Assembly (NCBI GenBank): GCA_036785705.1
Contig: JAWUZG010000018.1
Coordinates: forward strand, 5,367,501 to 5,431,500
DNA: 64,000 nt
Direction of reading: 5' to 3'
Source: Acanthornis magna
Lineage: Eukaryota > Chordata > Aves > Passeriformes > Acanthizidae
Shown here: in pieces, positions 25,126-35,900 of the stretch
How positions within the stretch are numbered: the stretch's first letter is position 1
Layout of the letters: each line of letters begins with the position of its first letter
The notes under the pieces: generated by a model
Database searches by the model: none
The model's input: the letters and a program-made list of their open reading frames with translations, nothing else
What the model was told of the DNA's origin: nothing
Translations under genes and position numbers: made by a program

Positions 25126-28100
25126 CCAGAATGAGATTTCTAGCTTAGGTTGTCACAGCTTTTCTGCTGTCTTTCAAAGCAGAGAAAACTATGTCAGTAT
25201 ATCTAAAACTGTTTATTCTGAGGAGTGGAGTAGAAAGCCACAGCTCCTTGATCTTAAAAAAGAAAGGGGAGGAGCAGCAGCAATGAATATTTAGTTCTGC
25301 TTCAATTTCTGCTCCCTTCTATGGATTTGCATAAATGTGTACTATTTGAAATGTATTTTTATATTTCTATATACATATTCAAACTCTTTTTTTTTACTAG
25401 CATGCCAGAGCACTTCTGGGATGGATAAAAAGACTTTCAAGAAAGAAGCACTTACAATCCTTAGCTGTACACTGAAAGACTTAATTTGCAGAACTGAAAT
25501 TTTACCCATCTGTTTGGTGATTCTGCTTAGTGCTAAAAAGTGCAGGGCCATGGAAATTTATTTATGAGAGCTTGAATACATGTGGAATACAGATATCTCC
25601 TGAACTAGTTTTGGCATTGAGAAATTAAATTTTGACTTCCTTAGGTATTCAGAGTGGAGAAAAGGTATTTCAATATGGATTCAGTAGAAACGAAAGCTTG
25701 CTTTTGCCTCTCCTAATGTTCTGTGGAAGAACATGCCAGAAGGAATATCTGGAAGACCAAAATCAATAGATAGCCACCAGGATAGAAATGATCACAGAAT
25801 TTCAATTTATAAGCTCTGTTCCATTCACTAGATGCAACTTGGTTTACTGCCCATAGTTTTCCCTTTGATCAAGGTAGGCCAAAATAGTATTTTCCGATAG
25901 TTTGGGCTTAGTGTCCTCAGCCACAAAAACGTCTAGAGTAGAGAAAATCCTATAGTGATAATTTTGACTTCAAATTACTACAATTTACAACAAATTACTA
26001 TAAAAGTCTGCCTTCATATAAAACTAGAAAAATAATTGGAATTTTTCCAAATTACTGCTGCCCCCTAGCTGAGACCTGAAGAAGGGTTCATTTTTTGCAG
26101 CTTTATCTGTAGATCTAAGTTCTAATTTCGAGTAACTAATTTCCTCTCATATTTATCTTTTTAGACCATTTAGCCACAGGTACCAGAACTAAGTATATGA
26201 AAAGGTGTTTATAAAAATAGCAAGCACACACTTTCTGCTTAAGTATCCAGCCTTGTATGCTTGAGACAGTATTTCTTAGAAGAAGAATAAAATGTTTTAA
26301 AGGTATAGTGCAACCCTCAGTCTTGAGAAATATGAGGAAAGATTTTCTATTTATCAGAGAAAATCTGAGACACAGTGGAATGTTTGTCAATATGGATCTG
26401 AAAATCATCAAAACTCTAGATGCTTCCTGTCTGAAGTTTGGCCTTGGAACCATCTTACAATTCCATTTATGGACCTTTGATTAAACCAACTGTACTTGCA
26501 CCCACCACCACAGACAGCAATGATGTTAAGGTGTCAATGTGTGGGGGCATGCTATAAACAGATTTCTACTAAGTTTAAGGGTATGCAGCTAAATCCAAAA
26601 ATTTTAATCAGCATTAACCCATTCTGGACTCACTCCATTAAAGGCGCAGTATGTGTCATGTCCATTAATTATACTCGGTGGTATTTTTTTCCACTTTTCC
26701 CCATTTTCTAGTTCACATCTGTGCATGTGCTATCCACAATCCCCACGTAACTTTAAGTTCTCTTTTAGGTAGGCTTGGTCCAGGCCATTTCACACAGACT
26801 GGGACCTTCTCCTAGTGATGCCTGGAAAGCAATAGTGATAGTTCAGAACAGCTTTGATGAAACTGAGGACACAGAGGAGAATCAGTCACAGCTGCATTTT
26901 TCTAGGGCCTGATGCCTCAAGAACGTTCACTGCCAGAGTGGGCTGAAAGTTCCTGTAAACTGTCACACATCTTCCCAGGCAAAACCTCACTTACAGACAG
27001 TGCTATGTGAGAATTTTATCACCTCAGAAGGGTTTATATTCTGCTGGCATGGGCCTGTATTGTATTTTTTTTTTTCCATAAGAACAGTGTTAGATATGCA
27101 GTGTGGGATAAGGGAAATCAGCACACATCAGCCTGGGCTGCAAAGCAGAGTTAAATTGACTCAGAGCCAATGGATTGTAATGTCATCTACTTCAAGGGAG
27201 AAGCTGTAGCTTCACATAAAGAGCAGTTTTCCAAGGAGTCACATTTGCAAGGGATCACAATATGCTTAATAAATGTTAACCTCTCTGCAACAAAAGAGAC
27301 CATATTATCCTTCTTGTTTACTACAGAAAGCACATTATTTACATGTTTACTGTCACAAGTACTGATATCAGTGATTCCACAGACTGTGTGACATTGCACT
27401 GAAACCCTTGCAAGCTTCATCTGCCATTCCCAAAGTAAAATTAAATTTTTGCCAATGTTTTTTGCAAGTGTAGTGACTTTTATATTATTCACGCTTTGTT
27501 TTGGCTCTTCCCCAAACTCTTCTCTGCATTTGTATCTCTGCACATTTCATTGCAGTAACCTGAGAGTTTTTCATCCTTGTGTATGAATTCTATATGGATG
27601 CTCATCATTACCTCCTAGACTTCCTGTCACGTGCAGCAGCCTGAGATACTAAAATTTATTTGTTCTGACCAACTTTGTAAAAGCTGACTGCTGACATGAG
27701 AGAACAGTCCTTGATTGTCTCACTGTAACAAAGATTCCTTTCATCCTCAGCCATTGTTCCCTTTGATGTTATTTCACGCTTTCTATTTTCAAAGTTTGCC
27801 TGGGAGTTTTATTTGACCTGCTGATCATAATGCATTTAGGTTTGTAATGGGTAATGGATGTCTAAGTTATAACTGCTGATGCAGTGTTTATCTATTTCCC
27901 ACGGTGTGAGAGGAGCTTTGTATAAAAATTATTACTGACATCTTGATAGTGCAACTCAGACATCTTAATATAGTGCTATGTTATTATTTCATAACGGCTG
28001 CTTCACACTAATTCATTATTTATAAACACGTGTGCTTCTGGCTCAGTGAGTAGCTGGCAATTTATTCCCATACCCAGAATCTCATCTTAAGATCCCAGTC

Positions 28101-29132
28101 TGTTACTCTTCTGGGACTTCAGACTTGCCTTATATTTTATTTACTATCAATGTCATTCCAATACAACGAACACAGGAGGGTGGTGGAGAGGTAACTGCTG
28201 TCAGTATTTTGGCAACAGCCCCAGTACCAGTAATTCTGGGATATAGTAGTTTTAATGTCAAAAAGCTCATAACTAGATATGGAATTAGTCATAAAACTGG
28301 AGAAGTTCAAGTGTAGTTACAGGACTGTAACCCAGGCAAAGTAGCCCAGCCCTGAATTCCTAAGAGACATACGACAAAAGAAAAATAAAAGTAGAAATGC
28401 CTTTAACACAGAGATGTTTAGGAAGCTTTGCTCACACAAAAGGGAATCAGTAAAAAGCAAAAGAGGGGTCATGACAGCATGTCATGTCAGGTTCTTAATC
28501 TTCTGTGATACAAAAGAATTGCTATTTTTGAATTAATAGGAAAATGACATATTTCTGTAAATTTATAGAACGCGTTTGAAGGATAATTTGTCATTTAAAA
28601 CATAAGCACTTCAAAATACATTACTATAAATTGCAAGAATTCTTTTTGTCTTCCAGAAGATATAATAGCTGTCAAAAGACAGCAGCCTAGAGTGAAAATC
28701 AGCCTAAAAAGTAGATTTCATGTTAAAAAGTAAAAATTACCAAAGTTTTTTAGGAGCTAAAACTCAGTTTTCAGGACTATACAATAGAACTTAATGGCAT
28801 GAAACACAGAGCTTGACAGTAAGATTTACAAAAGCAGGTCTAATTTATGCAGGTTTTTTCTGATTTTTTTTTTCCATGAGATATCTATTTAGGACATTTT
28901 CAGAAGGGTTTTAACAACTAACAGCATAGCTGGCACAAACTCATTGTTCTTTCAAGTTTCACTCCAGGTTGCTATTTGACCTGAAAATCTTGTGATACCG
29001 TGTCAGCTTTGAACACAAAGCCAAGGATAAACTTCACCAGGTTAAACAGCTGTTTGGATCTGTAGTCTTCTATAGCCTGGATTAGCACGTAAATCACTTC
29101 TGGCAACTGGATAGATGCTGGCTTTTTCATCA

Positions 29133-29239
29133 ATTTTTTTTTGTTTTGTTTTGTTTGTTTGTTGCTGCTGTTTGGGTTTTGTTTGGTTTTGTTTGTTTGT
29201 TCGTTTGTTTGGGTTGGTTTGTTCTGTTGGGGTTTTTGG
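29133..29239 (+). repeat. T/G-rich low-complexity tract
   Basis: TTTTG/TTTG-type repeats with a few GGG and GCTGCTG interruptions. It has the same composition as the tracts at 3721 and 10777 but the opposite strand orientation. In the long SH3TC1 intron. Confidence 0.88.
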
Positions 29240-30299
29240 AAGACAAAAAATTTCTGCATCATTCCCAGTGCAGATGTTCTAGTTCCCCTCCCTCTCACTG
29301 GACCATCCATCACTGAGATACTTTTAAAATATGACCCCTCTCATATGGCAGTGACCTAAAAAACTTTGCAGACAAATAGTCAAATAAAAGTAATAATTTT
29401 ATTGTCCTGGAAGTCCATGACCACCATTCCATTGTTGGAAACTTCTAAAATATTAGAAAAAATCCTTTTTTCTTGCTTCAGCTGGACTTTTTTTAAGTGA
29501 AGATACACTATATTGAATGTTTTGTTTTCCTTTACATTTACAGTGCTCACTCTTTTTTTCTCTGCATGAAATCATATTCCCTTACCTGAGGGGAGATACA
29601 TAAAAATATATTCCCTTACCTGAAGAGGATGCATTTCTGATAACTGGGATGCTTACAAATTCAGTAGATAGTGAAGATTTTTTTTCCTAATACAGTTAAT
29701 ACAATAGAGCTAATACACGTGAATGTACTTAAGACATACAGTTTAACTGTACATGGACAGTGAAATGTAATAAAAATTCTTCCATAACATCATCCAAATA
29801 ATATTAGTGGAGAAATATAAGAAAACATTTCTATGCCAAAAAGTAAATTTCTTTTGCCTTGCATAGTGTCTTTTAAGGTCCTTAAAAAAAAACAAACAAC
29901 AATGCTCTTAAAAGAATTCAGGATGACATTGAGGACATGAAGGAAGAAGCAGGATCATCAGGTTTGCCAAGTGCCAATTCAATTCCCAGTAATGACAGAA
30001 ATGGTGCAAAGTGCTGACAGGTCAAAGGCTGAATTTTCAGCCTTCTTTGCAGTAGCTGGACAAGCTGATGGCTTTTAAAAATTAAGATCAAGAGATGACT
30101 GCTTACTAGCCTGAAATTAGTAACAAGAGACTGATTATTACAGTGCCCCAAATATTGTATTTGCCCATTCTCAGGATGGATCATTGTCCTGAACGGTTTG
30201 AGCTATTTAATCAGTGGGACTGGGTGCTCAGTTTAAATTGTTTAGTATATGCCTTCTTGCCAGTGCCTTCTAGATGATTTCACTTTGATCATGAAGCCA

Positions 30300-31620
30300 A
30301 CAATTCCACCACACTTTTGCTATCAACCCTTTCAAAGCCAACTCCTCAGAGAAAGAGGCAATGTCTTTCCGAGGAGAAAATGATAACATCAAATCCAAGA
30401 GAATTCAGAATAAACTCTGGCAACTATTTTTGCCATAGACCACTCATGCACTGGACTGTGACTCCTTCCCAGGTAATGCTTGTGTCATCTGTGTCATCCG
30501 TGATACTGAACTATCTCCAAAATCATCGAGGTATGGCTTTTCCTGGATAAGCTTGGACAAGATATTTTTTAGACAGTAGACCTTTAAGGGGTGATTACTC
30601 CCTGGTTCATAGGTTGGAGTACTGGGGTCTTAGCAGCAGCAGACTATTACTTTTCCATTGGGTCATGGGAGCTCTTAATCAAGCTTGCGGCAGGTGGCAT
30701 TACCCTAAACAAGGAGAAATTTGAAGTCCGTGTCCTGTTTCTCACAGTGTTCCCCAAGATCTGGCACCATGTGGGCACTTTGAACATTTGTGCAGCAACT
30801 TGGACCTTTCGGCTGTCTCTATGAATGGCAGAGAAAACTTCCAAAATCCTCTTGTGGTCCCGGGGTTCTCACTGCAATAAATTGCCAAAGGCTTTAGCAT
30901 GCATCCTCCTTTTGCACTGCCACCCAGCAAAAGGGTCAAACTGTCTTTTCGCAGCCTTAAAGCCCAAGGCAGTTTCCTCTTCATTACCTCCAATATGGAT
31001 TATACACCCACCACATTCAAGACAAGAGTTCTATCTAATTTAGCTTTTAAAGCAACACTTATGCACAGCCACAGGGTTACTAACATCACTCACAGGTTGC
31101 CTTGAACTCACGAGGATTATTATATGCAAAGACGCTTCATGATTAAAACCAAAATTGATGATCAAACAATAAAACTCCAAAACAAACGACAGAAAGTGAC
31201 AGCAGCATGGTACTGAAGTTACGAGTCATCCATTTTAAGGAATGACTAACTAGAGTAGGAGTGAAGGGTGGAATCTGACAGAGCAGTGTAAATTCATAAG
31301 TGACACAGTGAAAGTGAACAGAGAATTATATGTTTGATATCTCTTCTACTACAAGAATGAGCAGGTATCAAGTAAAAATAGCAAACAGCAGGTTCAAAAC
31401 AACAACAGATAGTTCTTCGCACCAGAAGTTCGGCTGTGAAATTCCCTGCACAGGATGCTGTCCATGTTTGAAGCGTGCATGGGTTCAAACTACAACTGGA
31501 CAAGACAACAGAAGACAATCCATGGAAGGTTCTTCAAAACACAGGACACTCATCTGGCTCAGGATATCCCCTCAGCAGACACCCACTGATGGTGGCTGTC
31601 CAGGAATGGGATACTAGTTT
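30300..31620 (+). mobile_element. Decayed Ty3/Gypsy-like retrotransposon pol relic
   Basis: Plus-strand translation shows separated pieces in the order expected for Gypsy pol, broken by frameshifts and stops. GGITLNKEKFEV at 30696-30728 resembles the block after the reverse-transcriptase active-site region. NCLFAALKPKAVSSSLP is around 30942-30989, where an AF..LK...SSP block would begin the RNase H side. Weaker similarity extends left (about 30420-30460) and right (31440-31560, possible integrase part). No intact active site, LTR or target duplication was found. The edges are approximate, and chance similarity cannot be excluded without a profile search. Confidence 0.45.
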
Positions 31621-32067
31621 GGATTGTCTGATCCTGTGGTTGCTTGGATTGCAGGTCCACATTCTCCCTGATGGCAGTGATTGTGTTTGCCATTCACATC
31701 AGGCTAATTACATAAGGTACTGCTACACATACACAGGGCCAAGGACCACGATTCCCTATCAAATTGTGACATGTAAGCACTGCTGCAGAGCTCATCTCAC
31801 TTCAGCTTCACGTGTAGGTTGGGAAAGCTGTGTAGGTTTTATGGTTACAACTGTTAATTAAGTTTTAACTTCTAGACAACTGTCAGTGGAACAGCGAGTA
31901 ATCAGCAGACTAATATTAATGCAAAGCGAGTCTTCACACCCCTGTTTGCTCACACTGCTACTGTAACCCCTAGCTGCCCTGAGCCCAGTCTGAAATCAGC
32001 ATCCGAGCAGCTGTGCAGTACAGCACACTTATGCAACCACACTGGCTGCTTTTGTATTTGTTAAAAC

Positions 32068-32107
32068 AGATGTTTGGTTTGTTTTTTGGTTTTTTTTTTT
32101 TTTTTTT
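32068..32107 (+). repeat. T-rich tract near the CpG island
   Basis: TTTGGTTTGTTTTTTGG followed by a long T run, about 150 bases left of the CpG island. On the SH3TC1 strand it is an A run just inside the proposed first intron. Confidence 0.85.
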
Positions 32108-32245
32108 AACATTAATTCTCATAGAAATAAAACAGATTGTCAGATTGATGAAATACTGAACAAATCGGTGTTTAATAAAATAACGGCTTTAATAATAATT
32201 GAATGCCCTTGAACTTTCAAATCCAAAGGATCAGTGAGAGTTCAC

Positions 32246-32365
32246 CTGCTCCAGAAAGCACTGCCTTCCCCTCCTGAACGCCCAGACTCGCTGCCAACAC
32301 CTCCCGCGCGGTGCAGCGCTGTCTGGAGCCAGGGCTGCGCTGGGGAACAGCGCAAACTTCCCCAT
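32246..32365 (-). CDS. SH3TC1: Candidate SH3TC1 first exon with possible upstream start
   Basis: On the minus strand a strong donor, GGAGCAG|GTGAAC, lies at 32246/32245 at the left edge of the CpG island. An ATG at 32365 in good context (A at -3, G at +4) opens 40 codons, beginning MGKFALFPSAALAP and ending CFLEQ. They run in phase 0 into the 45 open bases of the next exon (from 15292). If used, this adds 55 residues before the conserved MESLAVAG start. The exon could equally be 5' UTR, since mammalian SH3TC1 seems to start in the downstream exon. The transcription start, probably at 32.4-32.7 kb, is not defined. Confidence 0.4.
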
Positions 32366-32700
32366 CGTCACCGCCCGGGCGCTTCGGGGAGCACCGGAGC
32401 ACCTGTGCTCCTCATCGCTGTGCTCGGGCACCACACGGGCCGAGCACAAGCGGCACGGGAAAACGCCGAGGAAGATCTCAGCCGCAGGGCGAGAGCGGCC
32501 GGACGGAGCGGCGGCGGCCGGCAGGTGGGAGCGGGCTGCGGCTCCAGCCGACACCGGGGGCAAGTTTCTGCGGGGCGGGGGGGCTGCAGCAGCTCTGCCC
32601 GCAGCAGCGGCGGGGCCGGAGCCGCAGCAAGGCACGGAGGGGGATGTAGTCCGCGGGCGGCGGCGCGGGGCTGCCTACACTTCCCAAGGTGCCGCCGTTC

Positions 32701-32770
32701 CGAGCTGAGCCGAGCCGAGCCGAGCCGAGCCGAGCCGAGCCGAGCCGAGCCGAGCCGAGCCGAGCCGAGC
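32701..32770 (+). repeat. (CGAGC)n pentanucleotide array, 14 units
   Basis: Fourteen head-to-tail CGAGC units: one intact, one with T in the first position (TGAGC), then twelve perfect copies from 32711. A CGTGC follows the array. It lies about 180 bases upstream of the plus-strand ATG at 32947, so it is in the promoter or 5' leader. Because five is not a multiple of three, every plus-strand frame cycles through Ala-Glu-Pro-Ser-Arg and stays open. Confidence 0.97.
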
Positions 32771-32903
32771 CGTGCCGCGGCGGGACTGCGGAGCCGGCAC
32801 CTGGCGGCGGGGGCGGAGCGCGGCGCGGCCCCGCTGCGCGGCGGGCGGGGATGGTGCGGCGGGCGGGGACGGTGCCGGTGCCGCCCGCGGGGGCGCGGTG
32901 ACA

Positions 32904-32921
32904 GGCGGCGGCGGCGGCGGC
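32904..32921 (+). repeat. (GGC)6 trinucleotide run
   Basis: Six perfect GGC units followed by interrupted GGA GC GGC GGC, 25 bases before the proposed ATG at 32947. It would be in the 5' leader of the plus-strand transcript. Such runs are common in CpG-island leaders. Confidence 0.9.
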
Positions 32922-32946
32922 GGAGCGGCGGCCCCTCCTGCGCGCC

Positions 32947-32962
32947 ATGAGCACCGGCACAG
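32947..32962 (+). CDS. ABLIM2: Probable ABLIM2 first coding exon (five codons)
   Basis: An ATG in context GCGCCATGA is followed by MSTGT and a good donor, CACAG|GTAGGC, after 32962 (phase 1). It sits at the end of a GC-rich leader in the CpG island, divergent from SH3TC1. ABLIM2 (actin-binding LIM protein 2: four LIM domains, villin headpiece, muscle and brain cytoskeleton) is the divergent neighbour of SH3TC1 in other vertebrates, and its protein starts with a short MSxx segment before the first LIM domain. The gene name is therefore inference from gene order; five codons cannot prove it. No LIM exon was seen in the remaining 31 kb. Confidence 0.5.
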
Positions 32963-35900
32963 GTAGGCGGGCGCGGGGCGGCCGAGACCCCGGCGTTTCG
33001 GGAGGGACCTTTGCCTCGCCCCGCTCGGGTGCGCCTCGGTGCCGCGCGGGGTGCGGGCGGCGGCAGCCGGATACGGAACGCTCACCTAAAACCACCCGAA
33101 AATACGAGAATCTGTGTGCGCCTGTCGCGGGGGGAGCTGCCGCAGCCTCGGGCGCTGCCGGAGCCTCGGGCGCTGCCGGGCGGGAGGGGCTGCGGCTCCG
33201 CGGTGCGGGCGGCGGGACCCTGCGCGGAGGCTCCGGCGGAGCCGCCCCCGCCCCGGGCGGCCCCCGCAGCCCCGCAGGACGGGCTGCACCGGCCCTGGGT
33301 TCATCCTGGTACCCTGCGGCTCGGGGGTCTCGCCGCGGCCCCGCGGCTGAGGTGCGGGGAGGGCGACATCAGCGGCGCTCCTGCCCGCCCGGCATCCCGG
33401 GGTGGGAGCGCACAGCCTTTCAGACGGGGATATTTGGGTTAAAAGCCCGGCCTTTTCTGCTGGCCGAGATGCTGTGCTGGTGGAGAAGGTGGATACTGGG
33501 GATGTGCCACGAAGCCCAAGCGAGGATTGCCGCCCGGAGGAATCCAGTTGCCCGGGGCAATACAAAAGTAATTTAGCCTGTGATGCATGCAGGATTTGGG
33601 AACTGACTTGAAAGTGTATATTTCAGCGATTCAGCATTCATCTGCGTTGTGTGTCGGCGGGGGGTGGTTGCTTCAGAGCGCAGCTGATCGCAAAATCTTC
33701 CAGTCCTTAAGGCAGATGCAGGGTTGTGCATAGAGGAGAGGGGGCTTTGGGAGTTGGTTGTGTATTTCGTTTCTGAGGGTAACTGCAGCTGCTAAATATA
33801 CCCTCTGCCACAACAACAGGGAGAGGCTGTATAGCTGCAATTATGTGGTGACTCTGTATGTCAACATGCTTAATCATACCACATCCTCGCACCGAGCCAA
33901 ACGGGAGCCCGGTGCAAACAGAGAGGAGAACGAGCTCCCGGCTAGGACAGTCAGTGACCTGGGGTCAGGCACCTGCTGCAGATTTCAGCTGGAAATCATT
34001 TCCTCATGTTTGTTGATGGTGTAAGTGCTTTCATGTTTGCTGATTGTCCACATTCTCACATGCTCTGTGGCTGAAACATGCACTGCCATAAGCCGCTCCT
34101 CTCTGTGGAAGTGCCCCAGCCAGGGCAGGCGTGCAGGTGGGAGCAAGGTGTGTTGCAGGGTGTTTGAACTATGCTAGAAATCCCTGTCTTTAAAGAGCAT
34201 CAAGATGATTAACATGAATGGTAACACCTCCTTTGGCACCGATTAAACACCAGCACAGAATCCTCTCCTTGGTCGCCTGGCTGTAATTTTGAACTGAAAA
34301 ATATGAAATACTGAGAAATGTTTCTATTTTGTCGTGGTAGAACCGAGACTGGTAGAGGAAATATAAGAGTCCAAGTTTTTATATCTCTGATATTTTAAAT
34401 GTCAATTAAATAGATTCTAAAGTTATAAACCCAGTAGAAAAGTTAGTGCAGAGGACACTTGACAAAATTCTGTCTCAGTAATTGCTCCAAACACGGTGTA
34501 AATGAAATAGCAAAAAAGAACAGTGCCAAGATAAAAATAACATCCTGGGGAAAAAGAGAGTGGAAAAAACCCCTGAGAGTTCTTAGGTCTCATTTGAAAG
34601 AAAAACTGGCAGTTTTAGGAGTTTTGGTTTAAGTATAGGGTTAGCTTTGATGTTTCCAGATTTTGATTTTGCATGTCTGTGTGGGCTATGTAAACAACTT
34701 GCAATCAATTCTCATGATAAATTAAATGCGAGGAGCCCGTAACTACTCAGTAAAATCAATGGAAATTTTCCATTAACATTGATGGGGCAAGTATTGTACA
34801 ACGAATTCAATGTCACAGTTTGTCTAAAATCACTATTCCCAAGAGATTTCCACCAAAATTACTATGGAAGGGCTTTAATTCAAAGTTTGCTGTTTACTGC
34901 AACAGAAAGATATTTCTGTTTCTGCAAAGAAAATAAGGGTGCAGGGGGGTGTTAAAGTCAGCCCCAGACAAGATTCAGCAAATTGCTGCATGGTTTGGTA
35001 ATCCAGGAGAAATCCCTGATATTTGTTTTACTCTTGAGATGGAGCAAACCATTGTGGATCTGCCCTATTACTCCAGAAACCTTTGCTCAGTCTGCGTCCC
35101 CTCTTGCACTGAGGCTGCACATCATTCACTGTCTGTATCAAAAGGGTTTTGGGCAGTGCTCTGACAGTGCCTTGCCATTTTAACCATAAGATTTGGCATT
35201 AGATATAGAAGTGCTTATATTTGGTAAATGTGAGGTAGCTTGTAATGTAGTGATACAGGTGATATAATTTAAAGTGGTTCAATAGTGCATGCATTGAGCC
35301 ATTGTTCTGAATGAATTGACTGCAGTCTCATGCTACAATTTAAATCTAGAAAGCATATGATGCTCTGGTATAGTAAGACACAGCTCAGATGCATTATTAC
35401 ATATGTTGTAATTAGATTTTTACACAGATGATTTTCCTCAGCTGCCTTCCATATACTTAGCATTGATCTTGGCTGAAACTATTTCTAAGAAAGAGTCTAT
35501 TCACTGCTTTTTGTGCCTGGGAGATTTACATGAACGGTCATGCTTTTAGGATGCTAAATGTACTTTTAAGAGTTTATAATTGGTTATCAGTCTAATAATT
35601 AGGTTCTTTGCTATCTTGAAATCACAGCAAGAAGAACAGAGTAGGTTAAATATTTGAGATGGTGAAAATGAGGTTCTCCTCAGTTCCCAGAAATAGGGTA
35701 ACATGATGTCTACTATGTAAGTGCAAGAAGGGAATCATAGAGCTAATTACATACTAGGTGAATTATCTTAGATTAGATTAAATTAAATGTCGTGACACAA
35801 ATTTACGCAGCTATTTAGTCTTTAAACTATTATGTTAAAGGGACAATTTGATTGCATGGATCAGAGAACAGCTAATCGAGTGTCACAGCCCAAATGGAGC

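Larger units (their letters stand above)
15293..32245 (-). other. Long SH3TC1 intron, or 5' flank
   Basis: Seventeen kilobases between the ATG exon and the candidate first exon in the CpG island. It contains CR1 fragments at 22.15 and 25.03 kb, the T/G tract at 29.13 kb and the Gypsy-like relic at about 30.3-31.6 kb. A small GC-rich patch at 18660-18960 is not CpG-rich. The longest open stretches (20203-20625 and 16273-16683, +) have no recognisable domain. If SH3TC1 starts elsewhere, part of this is intergenic. Confidence 0.65.
32260..33460. promoter_or_regulatory. CpG island, probable bidirectional promoter
   Basis: GC content and CpG density rise sharply over this stretch compared with the AT-rich flanks (for example 32100-32220 and 33590-33720). 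It contains candidate first exons on both strands: SH3TC1 (donor at 32246, minus) and the proposed ABLIM2 exon (donor after 32962, plus). I see no convincing TATA box, which is usual for CpG-island promoters. Start sites on either strand cannot be placed from sequence. Confidence 0.8.

Noticed and set aside
32478..33095. 205-codon minus-strand open frame in the CpG island
   Set aside because: Ala/Pro/Arg-rich translation of CpG-rich DNA containing the pentamer array. No similarity, and it reads through likely promoter sequence.
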